Shown one piece after another: positions 1 through 8,309 of a DNA stretch of 64,000 nt (positions within the stretch are counted from its first letter, which is position 1; each line of letters starts with the position of its first letter). The notes below the pieces were generated by a model that was given only the letters and a program-made list of their open reading frames with translations, was not told the origin of the DNA and searched no databases. The DNA is from Marinibacterium sp050389775 (lineage in GTDB: Bacteria; Pseudomonadota; Alphaproteobacteria; Rhodobacterales; Rhodobacteraceae), in NCBI RefSeq assembly GCF_050389775.1, contig NZ_CP177145.1:62001-126000 (forward strand), read 5' to 3'. The position numbers and the translations under genes were made by a program.

Positions 1-1300
1 CGGCGCCATAGGGCAGGTTGACCCCGCCATAGCGGCGCACCCGCACGTTGCATTGTTCGGCATGGCCGACAAACCCTTCCAGCATGCACAGCCGCGAGCC
101 GTATTCCCCGACCAGCGTCGCTGCCTCGTCCGTCAGCACCTTCTGGTAGCTGTGGGTCTTGAGGAACTTGCCCACCCAGAGCCCGCCGGTATAGCGCCCG
201 GCCTTCTTGGTCGGCAGGGTGTGGTTGGTGCCGATGACCTTGTCGCCGTTGGCCACGTTGGTCCGCGGGCCCAGGAACAGGGCGCCGTAGCTTGTCATGT
301 TGTCCAGGTACCAATCGTCGCGGTCGGTCATGACCTGAACATGTTCCGAGGCGATGTCATTGGCAACCGCCAGCATCTCGTCATGGCTGTCGCACAGGAT
401 GACCTCGCCATAGTCGCGCCAGCTGGCCGAAGCGGTCTCGGCCGTGGGCAGGATGGCCAGCAGGCGGTCGATCTCGGCCAGGGTGGCCTGGGCCAGGGCC
501 CGGGAATTGGTGACCAGCACGGCGGGCGAATTGTAGCCGTGTTCGGCCTGGCCCAGCAGGTCGGTCGCGCAGAGCTCGGCATCGACGGTGTCGTCGGCGA
601 TGACCATGGTTTCCGTCGGCCCGGCAAAGAGGTCGATGCCCACCCGCCCGAATAGCTGGCGCTTGGCCTCGGCGACAAAGGCATTGCCCGGGCCGACCAG
701 CATGTCGACCGGCCGGATGGTTTCGGTGCCGATGGCCATGGCCCCGACGGCCTGCATGCCGCCCAGGACATAGATCTCGTGCGCGCCGCCCAGGTGCATG
801 GCCGCGACGATGGCCGGATGGGGCGCGCCGTTGACCGGCGGGGCCGAGGCCACGATGCGCGGCACGCCGGCCACGCTGGCCGTCAGCACCGACATGTGGG
901 CGCTGGCCACCATCGGGAACTTGCCGCCCGGCACGTAGCAGCCGACCGATTGCACGGGGATGTTGCGGTGGCCCAGGATCACGCCGGGCAGGGTTTCGAC
1001 CTCGATATCGGTCATCGACGCCCGCTGGGCCTCGGCAAAGCGCCGGATCTGGGCCTGGGCAAAGCGGATGTCTTCCATGTCGCGGGTCGAGACCTTCTGC
1101 ATCGCCGCCTCGATCTCGGACGGGCCAAGCAGGAAGGACGCCGGTTCGTAGCGGTCGAACCTGGCCGACAGCTCGCGGATGGCCGCGTCGCCCCGGGTCT
1201 CGATGTCGGCCAGGGTGGTCTCGACGATCGCGCGGACCTTGGCATCGTCTTCGGCGCGCTCGGCTTCGGGTTTCCCGGTCTTGAGATATTCGACAGGCAT
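1..1300 (-). CDS. Histidinol dehydrogenase family protein, 3' end cut by window edge
   Basis: NAD-dependent alcohol dehydrogenase of the HisD superfamily. About 433 residues are visible, close to the full family length, so only a few C-terminal residues are missing. The N-terminus reads MPVEYLKTGK. Visible motifs are QSVGCYVPGGKFPM, the Zn-ligand region QAEHGYNSPAV, ASEHVQVM, and GDKVIGTNHTLPTKKAGRY, followed by GHAEQCNVR near the end. The start at 1300 has a GGAGG ribosome site about 7 nt upstream. No other his genes are nearby, and the gene lies beyond a VOC protein and a LacI regulator on the same strand. A catabolic homologue such as a sulfopropanediol-3-dehydrogenase (HpsN type) is therefore as likely as the histidine enzyme. 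Family assignment is firm; substrate is not. Confidence 0.88.
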   Translation of the reverse strand, partial: MPVEYLKTGKPEAERAEDDAKVRAIVETTLADIETRGDAAIRELSARFDRYEPASFLLGPSEIEAAMQKVSTRDMEDIRFAQAQIRRFAEAQRASMTDIEVETLPGVILGHRNIPVQSVGCYVPGGKFPMVASAHMSVLTASVAGVPRIVASAPPVNGAPHPAIVAAMHLGGAHEIYVLGGMQAVGAMAIGTETIRPVDMLVGPGNAFVAEAKRQLFGRVGIDLFAGPTETMVIADDTVDAELCATDLLGQAEHGYNSPAVLVTNSRALAQATLAEIDRLLAILPTAETASASWRDYGEVILCDSHDEMLAVANDIASEHVQVMTDRDDWYLDNMTSYGALFLGPRTNVANGDKVIGTNHTLPTKKAGRYTGGLWVGKFLKTHSYQKVLTDEAATLVGEYGSRLCMLEGFVGHAEQCNVRVRRYGGVNLPYGA

Positions 1301-1374
1301 CTTCGGTCCTCCGGTCTGTCTGGGTCGGGCCGACTATCGGGCTTTCGCCGCGCCTCGCAAGATTGGGGGTAGCG

Positions 1375-1391
1375 AGTGAAAATATTTCACT
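1375..1391. promoter_or_regulatory. Perfect inverted repeat, candidate operator of the HisD-family gene
   Basis: AGTGAAA-ATA-TTTCACT has 7-bp arms and a 3-bp centre. It is an AT-rich island in very GC-rich DNA, about 75 bp upstream of the HisD-family start at 1300. The LacI-type repressor encoded at 1961-2941 is the nearest candidate binder. That link is inference. Confidence 0.5.
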
Positions 1392-1482
1392 TCCCGGTGC
1401 GGTCTGGTCGGGGCCTGGCGGGTCGGCGCAGGCCGGTTGGCGGATCAGCCCCGGCAATGAGACCCTGCATGCAGCTCCTGCA

Positions 1483-1893
1483 TCACCCCCCGGTGCCACC
1501 ACGATCGGCCTCGGCGAACTGGATCAGGTCCCAGCGGTTGCCCCAGGGATCGGTCCAGACGGCCACCCGGCCATAGGGCTCGTCGCGGGGCGGGCCGTCA
1601 AAGACCACGCCCCGGTCCAGCAGCCGGCGGTGGTCGGCCGCGAAATCCTCGGTTTCCAGGAACAGCCAGACCCGCCCGCCGCCCTGTGCGCCGATGGCCG
1701 CCTGCTGGGGCGCGCCCACGGCCCGGGCCAGCAGGATCTCGGTCTCGGCGCCCGGCGGCGCGATGCGGACCCAGCGCTTGCCCTGGCCCAGGTCGGTATC
1801 CTCGCGGCAGTCGAAACCGATGCCCAGGAAAAAGGCCAGGGCCTCGTCGTAATCGGGCACGAGCAGGGAAAAGAGGGCGATCCGGCGGGGCAT
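1483..1893 (-). CDS. VOC (glyoxalase/bleomycin resistance) family protein
   Basis: A 136-residue single VOC module starting MPRRIALFSLLVPDYDEA. It has two beta-alpha-beta-beta-beta halves: an early AFFLGIGF turn and a C-terminal half with VWLFLETEDF, then AVWTDPWGNRWDLIQF, typical of the family. The start at 1893 is preferred because homology begins there, although the frame is open further upstream. Metal ligands of glyoxalase I are not obvious, so it may be a binding or unknown-substrate member. It lies between the LacI gene and the HisD-family gene on the same strand. Function is not inferred beyond the fold. Confidence 0.8.
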   Translation of the reverse strand: MPRRIALFSLLVPDYDEALAFFLGIGFDCREDTDLGQGKRWVRIAPPGAETEILLARAVGAPQQAAIGAQGGGRVWLFLETEDFAADHRRLLDRGVVFDGPPRDEPYGRVAVWTDPWGNRWDLIQFAEADRGGTGG

Positions 1894-1960
1894 GGCGGCT
1901 CCAGGTCTGGCACGGGTAGATGCGGTCAGCATGCCCCGGCCCGGCCCCGGGCAAAAGGGC

Positions 1961-2941
1961 TCAGCCGCTGTCGCGCAGGATCAGGCGCACCGGGGCCACG
2001 CGGATGGCGCTGGCCGCGCCGGGATCCTGGCGCTGGGTCTCGATCAGGTCGAGCGCGTCGGCGCACATGCGGTTGAGCGGCTGGCGCACGGTGGTCAGGC
2101 GGTAGGACGGCCAGTCGGCCATGGGAATGTCGTCGAACCCGATCACGGCCAGGTCGTCGGGCACGGCCATCCCGGCGCGCCGGGCGGCGTCGATGGCGGC
2201 CAGGGCCATGACATCGTTCAGGCAGAACACTGCGTCGGGCCGCACGTCGCCCACCAGGTCGCGCGCCGCGGCAAAGGCCCGGTCATAGGCGTAATCGCCG
2301 GCGCGGATGTCCACCGGGGCCAGGCCGGCCTCGTCCAGCCGGTCGCGAAAGCCCCGGCTGCGTTCGAGATGGGTCGAGGTATCCGACCGCCCGCCGATCA
2401 GGGCGATGCGCCGGCGGCCCTGGGCGATCAGCCGGTCGGCCACCAGCCGCCCGCCGCCGTAATTGTCGCAGGTCACGGCCGTCATGCCGGCATCGGGTTG
2501 GACCCGGTTGAACAGGATGACGGGCAGGTTCTGGTCGCGGCATTCCCGGGCGATGCGCGACGACATCAGCGACGAGGTAACGATGGCCGCATCGGCGCGA
2601 TAGGCCAGCACCTGTTCCAGCACGGTGTCGACATCGCCGTCGGGGGGCACGACATGCAGGATCATCCGCCGCCCGGTCCGGTGGATGGCCTGGCTCAGCA
2701 CATGGGCAGCCTTGGGGTAGAAGGGGTTTTCGAAATCGCCGGCGACCAGGGCGATGGTGCCCGTGGCCAGGGTGGAAATGGCCTGGGCATAGGGTGAATC
2801 GTATCCCAGCGCCCGGGCAGCGGCCAGGATGCGCGCGCGCTTGGCCTCGGCCAGCGGCCGGTCGGGCCGGAAGGCCCGCGAGACGGCCGACAGCGAAACG
2901 CCGGCCGCCCGGGCCACGTCGCGGGCGGTCACCCGTGCCAT
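1961..2941 (-). CDS. LacI-family transcriptional regulator
   Basis: A 326-residue repressor of standard LacI length. Residues 3-50 form the HTH and hinge helix (VTARDVARAAGVSLSAVSRA, then RILAAARALGY). The rest is a periplasmic-binding-protein-like sensor domain with VIGFDDIPMADW near the C-terminus, a hallmark motif. It is divergent from the sugar-kinase gene at 3291 across a 349-bp gap, and upstream of the VOC and HisD-family genes on its own strand. It may respond to a sugar or polyol and control one or both flanking units; the palindrome at 1375-1391 is a possible site. Ligand is unknown. Confidence 0.92.
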   Translation of the reverse strand: MARVTARDVARAAGVSLSAVSRAFRPDRPLAEAKRARILAAARALGYDSPYAQAISTLATGTIALVAGDFENPFYPKAAHVLSQAIHRTGRRMILHVVPPDGDVDTVLEQVLAYRADAAIVTSSLMSSRIARECRDQNLPVILFNRVQPDAGMTAVTCDNYGGGRLVADRLIAQGRRRIALIGGRSDTSTHLERSRGFRDRLDEAGLAPVDIRAGDYAYDRAFAAARDLVGDVRPDAVFCLNDVMALAAIDAARRAGMAVPDDLAVIGFDDIPMADWPSYRLTTVRQPLNRMCADALDLIETQRQDPGAASAIRVAPVRLILRDSG

Positions 2942-3290
2942 TGTGCTGTTTGCCTCATTGCCGTTCCGCCCGTGTTGTCCTGTCTTGCGTCCCGTTGCGC
3001 CGGTTTCTCCCGCGCCGGGATGTGCCCGGTCGCATGGTCCGCGGCCGGACTGCCCCCATGTTGTCTTGCCCCGCGACACGTCCTGTCGTGCCGAATGGAC
3101 TTGTGCCCCGGTATGCTTGGCTCCTTGGTTGGCCTTGCTTCCATCGTCCCTTGCCGAATGTCGCCGCATGGCCTGCGCCGGCGGCTGCACCCTTGCCCGA
3201 TGCCCGGCCATTCGTGCAAATGCGGAACGGAATGTCGATGCCGGATCTCGCCCCGGGGGCGCGGGCCGGCCGCAGCAACGGGGGCCGGGC
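2942..3290. promoter_or_regulatory. Divergent intergenic region between LacI gene and sugar kinase gene
   Basis: These 349 bp must hold the promoters of the divergent repressor and kinase genes. The segment is rich in TTGTCC/CTTGCC-like words, with loosely similar copies near 2972 and 3058. I could not establish a regular repeat or a convincing palindrome. No gene is supported here. Confidence 0.45.
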
Positions 3291-4256
3291 ATGGCGGCAC
3301 AGGGGATCCTTGGCGTGGATGGCGGGGGCAGTACAACCCGCGCGCGGCTGTGGGCGGCCGATGGCCGGCTTTTGGGCGAAGGCCGGGCCGGGCCGTGCAA
3401 TGTCTCGACCGATCCGGCCGGCGCGGCCGACAACGTGGCCCGCGCCTGGGCTGCCTGTCGCGGAGCGGATGGCCCGGCGGACCCGGAGGTGGTCGCCGTC
3501 ATCGGCGCGGCGGGCACCCAGTCGCCCGACGCCCGCGCCCGCTTTGCCGCCGCCCTGCCGGGCTTTGCCCGCTGCGAGATCGTGACCGACGGCTACGCCG
3601 CGCTGATCGGCGCCGGGGGCGGCCAACCTGCCGGGCTGGTCATCGCGGGCACCGGGGCGGTGGGCCACCGGCTGATGGAGGACGGCCGGTCGGTGCAGCG
3701 CGACGGTTTCGGCTGGGCCGGGGGCGACCGGGGGTCGGGCTTCTGGATCGGCCGGCGGGTGATGCGACACGGCGTGCGCGCGCTGGAAGGCCTGGTGGCC
3801 GAAACGATCCTGTCGCGCCTGCTGTTCGCGCGGATCGGCGGCTATGACGGGCTGATGGACCTGATCTCGGGGCTGCGCCCGGCCGATGTCGCCGCCCTGG
3901 CCCCGCTGGCCATCGAAGCCGCCGATGCGGGCTGTCCCGAGGCCCGGGCGATCCTGGCCGGGGCGGTGGCCGAGCTGGCCGGGCTGGTCGCCCTGCTGGA
4001 CCTGCCGGCGAGCGCGCCGCTCTACCTGATGGGCGGGCTGGCCCCGGCGCTGCAGGCGGATCTGGCCGCGCGGATCGGCCGGGCCATCGACCGGCCCCGG
4101 GGCGATGCGGTCGACGGCTGCCGGCTGATCGCCACCGGTGCCGCCCCGCCGGAAACACCGCTGACCAAGGGCTATCCGCCGCCGGCCCGGGCACAAGCCG
4201 GGGGGCTGGTCAGGGCGCCGGATGAGGGGCTGGGCAGGCCGGCCGGGGGCGGCTAG
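3291..4256 (+). CDS. BadF/BadG/NagK-type ATPase, probable N-acetylglucosamine-like sugar kinase
   Basis: A 321-residue actin-fold (ASKHA) kinase. The phosphate-1 loop is GVDGGGSTTRARLW at residues 7-20, and the phosphate-2 loop is IAGTGAVGHRL near residue 120. GGDRGSGFWIGRR follows, as in the eukaryotic-type N-acetylglucosamine kinase/BadF family, and YLMGGLAPAL closes the ATP site. The start at 3291 (MAAQGILGVDGGG) places the P-loop at the expected distance from the N-terminus. The gene is divergent from a LacI regulator, which supports a sugar or amino-sugar substrate. The C-terminal tail of about 30 residues is Gly/Pro-rich and probably disordered. Substrate is inferred. Confidence 0.82.
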   Translation: MAAQGILGVDGGGSTTRARLWAADGRLLGEGRAGPCNVSTDPAGAADNVARAWAACRGADGPADPEVVAVIGAAGTQSPDARARFAAALPGFARCEIVTDGYAALIGAGGGQPAGLVIAGTGAVGHRLMEDGRSVQRDGFGWAGGDRGSGFWIGRRVMRHGVRALEGLVAETILSRLLFARIGGYDGLMDLISGLRPADVAALAPLAIEAADAGCPEARAILAGAVAELAGLVALLDLPASAPLYLMGGLAPALQADLAARIGRAIDRPRGDAVDGCRLIATGAAPPETPLTKGYPPPARAQAGGLVRAPDEGLGRPAGGG

Positions 4257-4323
4257 GGTCGGGCCGGACAGCGGCCGGGACACGCGCCCGGCCTGTCCCG
4301 TTACGTTGCATGCCGAGGACCCG

Positions 4324-4962
4324 ATGATCGATTTCTACACCTGGACCACGCCCAACGGGCGCAAGGTGTCCATCCTGCTCGAAGAGCTGGGCGTGCCCTA
4401 TCGCGCCCATGCCGTGAACATCGGCAAGGACGAACAATTCGCCCCCGATTTCCTGGCCATCGCGCCGAACAACAAGATCCCGGCGATCCGCGATGACGAG
4501 ACCGGCCAGACCCTGATGGAAAGCGGGGCGATCATGCTCTACCTGGCGCGCAAGCATGGCCGGTTCCTCGAAGAGGGCGGCGAGGAATGGCGCGTGGTCG
4601 AATGGCTGATGTGGCAGATGGCCGGCTTTGGCCCGATCTTGGGCCAGGTGCACCATTTCCATTTCTACAATGCCGGCACGTCCGATTATGCCGAGGCCCG
4701 GTTCATGGGCGAGGCCGGGCGGCTCTACAAGGTGCTGAACGACAGGCTGACGGGCCGCGATTTCATCGCCGGAACGGGCCAGGGCGCCTATAGCATCGCC
4801 GACATGGCGATCTGGCCCTGGGCTGCGCGCTACGAGCGACAGGATGTCGATCTGCATGACTTTCCGGCCGTGCTGGCCTGGTACCGGCGGCTGGCCGAGC
4901 GCCCGGCGGTGCAGGCCGGGTACCACGTGCCGATCCGGGGCGAAGACGTGCCGATGCCCTGA
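4324..4962 (+). CDS. Glutathione S-transferase, YghU/YfcG-like
   Basis: A 212-residue cytosolic GST. The N-terminal thioredoxin fold opens with YTWTTPNGRKVSILLEELG, the TxPNGxK signature of the Nu-class (YghU/YfcG), where Thr/Asn rather than Tyr act at the active site. NKIPAIRDDE and MESGAIMLYLA (the glutathione gamma-glutamyl binding Glu-Ser) follow. The alpha-helical C-terminal domain contains YSIADMAIWPWAARY. GAGG lies just before the ATG at 4324. It is convergent with the flavin oxidoreductase gene at 4975. A disulfide-reductase or peroxidase role on glutathione conjugates is known for the class; the physiological substrate is unknown. Confidence 0.9.
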   Translation: MIDFYTWTTPNGRKVSILLEELGVPYRAHAVNIGKDEQFAPDFLAIAPNNKIPAIRDDETGQTLMESGAIMLYLARKHGRFLEEGGEEWRVVEWLMWQMAGFGPILGQVHHFHFYNAGTSDYAEARFMGEAGRLYKVLNDRLTGRDFIAGTGQGAYSIADMAIWPWAARYERQDVDLHDFPAVLAWYRRLAERPAVQAGYHVPIRGEDVPMP

Positions 4963-4974
4963 CGGCCGGGCCGC

Positions 4975-5922
4975 TCAGGCGGCAAAGCCCTCGTGGCTGT
5001 CGCGCGCGGCCAGGCCGGCCAGGGTCGCGCGGTACTCCCGGCCCAGCCGGGCGCAGAGCGTGGCGGCATCGGGCAGATCGGCGATGGCGGCGACACCATG
5101 GCCGGCCGACCAGACATCGCGCCAGGCCCGGGCCTCGGTCTCCATGTCCAGCTGGCCGGGGGCGGGCAGGGTGTCGGGGTCCAGCCCGGCCCGGACCAGG
5201 CTGGGGCGCAGGAAATTGGCGGCCACCCCCGAGATTGCCGGGGTGTGCAGGATGTCGGACGCGCCGCAATCGAGGATCATCTGCTTGAAGTCCGCGGCAA
5301 TCCCGGCCTCGCGCGTGGCCAGGAACCGCGTGCCCATGTAGGCCAGGTCGGCCCCGGCCACGCGCGCGGCGGCCACGTCGGCCCCGGTGCTCAGGGCCCC
5401 GCCCAGCACCCGGCAGCCGTCAAAGACCCGGGCGATCTCGGCCATCAGGGCAAAGGGGCTGATCCCGCCGGCATGGCCTCCGGCCCCGGCGGCCACGGCG
5501 ATGATCCCGTCGACCCCGGCATCGGCGGCCTTTTCGGCAAAGCGCCGGTTGATCACGTCGTGAAAGACCAGCCCGCCATGGGCCTGCACGCGTTCGACCA
5601 CGTCGCGCACGGCGCCCAGCGAGGTGATGACCAGGGGCACCCGTTCCGCGCAGATGACGTCGAGGTCGGCCTGCAGCCGCGTATTCGATCCGTGCACGAC
5701 GAGGTTGACGCCGAAGGGCGCGTCATCGGGGCCGAGCGTGTACCGCAGGGACCGGATGCGGTCGCGCAGGGCGTCGGTCGTGCGGGCGTTGAGCGCCGGA
5801 AAGCTGCCCAGCACGCCGGCCCGGCAACAGGCCGCGACCAGCTCGGGCGAGGAGGCCAGGAACATCGGCGACTGGATGACCGGCAGGCGGAGCCGGCCAG
5901 CGAGGGCGGGGGGGATGGCCAT
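4975..5922 (-). CDS. Nitronate monooxygenase-like NAD(P)H-dependent flavin oxidoreductase
   Basis: A 315-residue TIM-barrel FMN protein of the 2-nitropropane dioxygenase/NMO family. Seen in order are LPVIQSPMFLASSPELVAAC at the N-terminus, FGVNLVVHGSNTRL, GAGGHAGGISPFALMAEI (an FMN phosphate loop) and GADLAYMGTRFLATREAG. The start at 5922 has AGGAGAG about 7 nt upstream. Homologues in alphaproteobacteria are often annotated simply as nitronate monooxygenase. Some act on enoyl-CoA or unsaturated compounds, which could fit the CoA-catabolic genes that follow on the other strand. Family is secure, reaction is not. Confidence 0.87.
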   Translation of the reverse strand: MAIPPALAGRLRLPVIQSPMFLASSPELVAACCRAGVLGSFPALNARTTDALRDRIRSLRYTLGPDDAPFGVNLVVHGSNTRLQADLDVICAERVPLVITSLGAVRDVVERVQAHGGLVFHDVINRRFAEKAADAGVDGIIAVAAGAGGHAGGISPFALMAEIARVFDGCRVLGGALSTGADVAAARVAGADLAYMGTRFLATREAGIAADFKQMILDCGASDILHTPAISGVAANFLRPSLVRAGLDPDTLPAPGQLDMETEARAWRDVWSAGHGVAAIADLPDAATLCARLGREYRATLAGLAARDSHEGFAA

Positions 5923-5995
5923 GGGGGTCTCTCCTGTCAGGGGCTGCGCCCCGGGGGTGTCGCCGGGTGATCGCTCATCGCGCGTCCCGCGCGCC

Positions 5996-6011
5996 TCGTC
6001 GCATCCGACGA
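5996..6011. promoter_or_regulatory. TCGTC-N6-GACGA palindrome, site 1 of 3
   Basis: TCGTCGCATCCGACGA lies within a longer perfect inverted repeat (arms 5991-6001 and 6006-6016), about 104 bp upstream of the thiolase gene at 6115. The same 16-bp core occurs at 10157 and 14167, upstream of two other units of the acyl-CoA region. It is probably an operator; the MalT-type regulator at 11495-14164 is the obvious candidate. By itself it could also be a hairpin. Confidence 0.6.
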
Positions 6012-6114
6012 GGCGCCGGGCTTTTGCCCCGGCCTAGGGTGGGCCGGCAGGGCGGCACGGGCCGTGCCCGGGGCGGTTGCCCAAACCAGACGCCCGAACC
6101 AGACGGAGGAGACC

Positions 6115-7293
6115 ATGGCCGAAGCATATATCGTCACCGCGCTCAGGACGGCAGGCGGGCGCAAGGGCGGGCGGCTGGCCGGCTGGCACCCGGCCGACCT
6201 GGCGGCCGAGGTGATCGACGCCCTGGTCGCGCGCAGCGGCGCGGCGCCCGATGCGGTGGATGACGTCATCCTGGGCTGTGTCGGCCAGGCCGGCGAACAG
6301 GCCTTCAACATCGCGCGCAATGCCGTGCTGGCCTCGTCGCTGCCGGAAACCGTGCCGGGCACGTCGGTCGACCGCCAATGCGGCTCGTCCCAGCAGGCCA
6401 TCCACTTCGCGGCCCAGGCCGTGCTGTCGGGCACGATGGATTGCGTCATTGCCGCCGGGGTCGAAAGCATGACCCGCGTGCCCATGGGCCTGACCGACTG
6501 GCTGCCCCGCAAGCACGGGTTCGGCAGCTACATCAGCCCCAATATCCAGCGGCGTTATCCGGGGGTGGTCTTTAACCAGTTCGAAGGCGCCGAGATGATC
6601 GCCCGCAAGTACGGGTTCACCCGCGAGGTGCTGGATGCCTTTGCCCTGCGCAGCCATGCGCGGGCGGCCGAGGCCCAGGACAAGGGCCATTTCGACGACG
6701 AGATCCTGCCCGTGGCCCGGCGCGATGCCGACGGCGCACCGACCGACGAGATCCACGATCGCGACGAAGGCGTGCGCCGGGGCGGGTCGATGGAGGCCCT
6801 GGCCGGGCTGGACCCGCTGATCGACGGCGGCGTGCTGACCGCCGGCAATGCCAGCCAGATGTGCGACGGGGCCTCGGCCGTGATGGTCGTCAACGAGGCC
6901 GGGCTGAAACGGCTGGGCGTCGCACCACTGGCCCGGATCGTGCACATGTCGGTGACGGGGGCCGACCCGGTGGTCATGCTGGAAGCGCCGATCCCGGCGA
7001 CGCAACGGGCGCTGGCCCGGGCGGGCATGGGCATCGACGAGATCGACCTTTTCGAGGTGAACGAGGCCTTTGCGCCGATCCCGCTGGCCTTCCAGGCCGC
7101 GACGGGCGCCGATCCGTCCAAGGTCAACGTGCGGGGCGGGGCGATTGCCCTGGGCCATCCGCTGGGCGGCACCGGGGCCAAGCTGATGGCCACGCTGGTC
7201 CATGCCCTGCACCGCCGCAAGGCGCGCTATGGGCTGCAGACCATGTGCGAAGGCGGCGGGCTGGCCAACGTGACGATCGTGGAGCGGCTGTGA
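6115..7293 (+). CDS. Thiolase (acetyl-CoA C-acyltransferase)
   Basis: A 392-residue degradative or biosynthetic thiolase with all catalytic residues visible: Cys89 in SVDRQCGSSQQA, His348 in ALGHPLGGTGA and Cys378 in TMCEGGGLAN. The EVNEAFAPIPLAF segment is also typical. It cleaves 3-ketoacyl-CoA with CoA, or condenses acyl-CoAs. GGAGGAG precedes the ATG at 6115. Its stop codon overlaps the ATG of the hydratase gene by one base (TGATG), so the two are translationally coupled, and a TRAP transporter follows. A second thiolase is encoded at 21588. A role in beta-oxidation-like breakdown of an imported acid is inferred. Confidence 0.93.
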   Translation: MAEAYIVTALRTAGGRKGGRLAGWHPADLAAEVIDALVARSGAAPDAVDDVILGCVGQAGEQAFNIARNAVLASSLPETVPGTSVDRQCGSSQQAIHFAAQAVLSGTMDCVIAAGVESMTRVPMGLTDWLPRKHGFGSYISPNIQRRYPGVVFNQFEGAEMIARKYGFTREVLDAFALRSHARAAEAQDKGHFDDEILPVARRDADGAPTDEIHDRDEGVRRGGSMEALAGLDPLIDGGVLTAGNASQMCDGASAVMVVNEAGLKRLGVAPLARIVHMSVTGADPVVMLEAPIPATQRALARAGMGIDEIDLFEVNEAFAPIPLAFQAATGADPSKVNVRGGAIALGHPLGGTGAKLMATLVHALHRRKARYGLQTMCEGGGLANVTIVERL

Positions 7294-8228
7294 TGGACAC
7301 GGAACACATCCGGCTGGACGTGACCGGGCCGGTCGCCCGGATCACGCTGGACGCGCCGGGGCGCAACGCCCTGTCGATCCGCATGCAGACCGAGATCCGC
7401 GCGGCGCTGGCCGCGCTGGCCGATGATCCGCGGGTGCGGGTGCTGGTGATCGACGGGGCCGGCGGGGCCTTTTGTTCGGGCGCGGCGCTTGACGGGCTGG
7501 GCGGTGGTGATGCCAGCGGCAATGCCAATGCCAATGCCAATGCCAATGCCAATGCCAATGCCAATGACAATGGCAGTGACGATGCCAATGGCCGTGACGG
7601 TGGCGGCGAAAGCCTGGGCCAGGCCGTGGCCGCCCAGATGGATGCGCTGTCCAACCCGATGATCCGCGAGATCCGGGCCTTTCCGCATCCGGTCGTGTCG
7701 GTCGTGGCCGGTGCTGCGGCCGGGGCCGGGGCCAGCCTGGCGCTGGCCGCCGATGTGACCCTGGCCGGCGAAAGCGGGTTCTTCCTGTTTCCCTTCGTGC
7801 CGAAGCTGGGGCTGGTGCCCGACCTGGGCGCCAACTGGACGCTGGTCAACCGGCTGGGCGAGGCGCGGGCCATGGGCCTGGCCCTGATGGGCGGGCGGCT
7901 GACCGCGACTCGGGCCGCCGAATGGGGGCTGATCTGGCAGGCCGTGCCCGATGACGCGCTGGCCGAGGCGACCAACACGATGTGCGCCGCGCTGGCCGCC
8001 GCACCGCCGGGCATGGCCGGGGCGCTGCGCGGGCTCTTTGCCGAGGCCCGGCAGTCCGGCTTTGATCCGCTGCTCGACCGCGAGGCGCGCCAGCAGGCCG
8101 GCCACCTGGACAGCCCGGCCTTTGCCGAGGGTCGCCGCGCCTTCCTGGAAAAACGCGCTCCGGTCTTTGCGACCGGCGACGGCGGGCCGCCGGGCGACCG
8201 CGCAGAGCGGCCGGAGAAGGCCGGGTAA
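7293..8228 (+). CDS. Enoyl-CoA hydratase/isomerase family protein (PaaG-like) with Asn-Ala repeat insert
   Basis: A 311-residue crotonase-fold protein. The N-terminal RITLDAPGRNALS and GGAFCSGAAL (oxyanion-hole strand) are normal. In the second half the hydratase Glu of the GGGxELAL motif is replaced (GAGASLALAADV). The other site resembles PaaG-type isomerases (KLGLVPDLGANWTLVNRLG), where an Asp acts, so isomerase activity is more likely than hydration. Residues 77-90 are seven Asn-Ala pairs encoded by a hexanucleotide repeat, followed by a degenerate Asp/Gly/Asn stretch to about residue 106. This inserts some 35 low-complexity residues into a surface loop. The gene is coupled to the preceding thiolase. 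Confidence 0.85.
   Translation: MDTEHIRLDVTGPVARITLDAPGRNALSIRMQTEIRAALAALADDPRVRVLVIDGAGGAFCSGAALDGLGGGDASGNANANANANANANANDNGSDDANGRDGGGESLGQAVAAQMDALSNPMIREIRAFPHPVVSVVAGAAAGAGASLALAADVTLAGESGFFLFPFVPKLGLVPDLGANWTLVNRLGEARAMGLALMGGRLTATRAAEWGLIWQAVPDDALAEATNTMCAALAAAPPGMAGALRGLFAEARQSGFDPLLDREARQQAGHLDSPAFAEGRRAFLEKRAPVFATGDGGPPGDRAERPEKAG
7521..7562 (+). repeat. In-frame hexanucleotide microsatellite (AATGCC)x7
   Basis: Seven perfect AATGCC units are followed by about seven decayed hexamers to roughly 7604. All lie in frame within the crotonase-family gene and encode Asn-Ala pairs. Gain or loss of a unit would preserve the reading frame. Confidence 0.97.
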
Positions 8229-8273
8229 CGCGGCGGGAGGGCCGCAACGGGACAGATCGGGGAGGAGAACAAC

Positions 8274-8309
8274 GTGATCACAACCTGCCATCGCGGGCCG
8301 GGGGCATGA
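8274..8309 (+). CDS. Possible 11-codon leader ORF coupled to the TRAP small permease
   Basis: A GTG codon at 8274 follows a near-perfect ribosome site (GGGAGGAGAAC, about 4-8 nt away). It opens an 11-codon frame reading MITTCHRGPGA, whose TGA overlaps the ATG of the TRAP small permease at 8306 (ATGA). The permease ATG itself has only a G-run before it. Translational coupling through this mini-ORF is plausible. A sequencing error or a different native permease start is the alternative. Confidence 0.35.
   Translation: MITTCHRGPGA

Noticed and set aside
1..1300. Assignment of the left-edge gene as the histidine biosynthesis hisD
   Set aside because: Family membership is clear but no other his gene is near and the context is catabolic, so the specific symbol was withheld.
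2942..3290. Possible 29-bp periodicity in the LacI-kinase divergent region
   Set aside because: Only two segments (near 2972 and 3058) align; intermediate rows do not, so no array is claimed.
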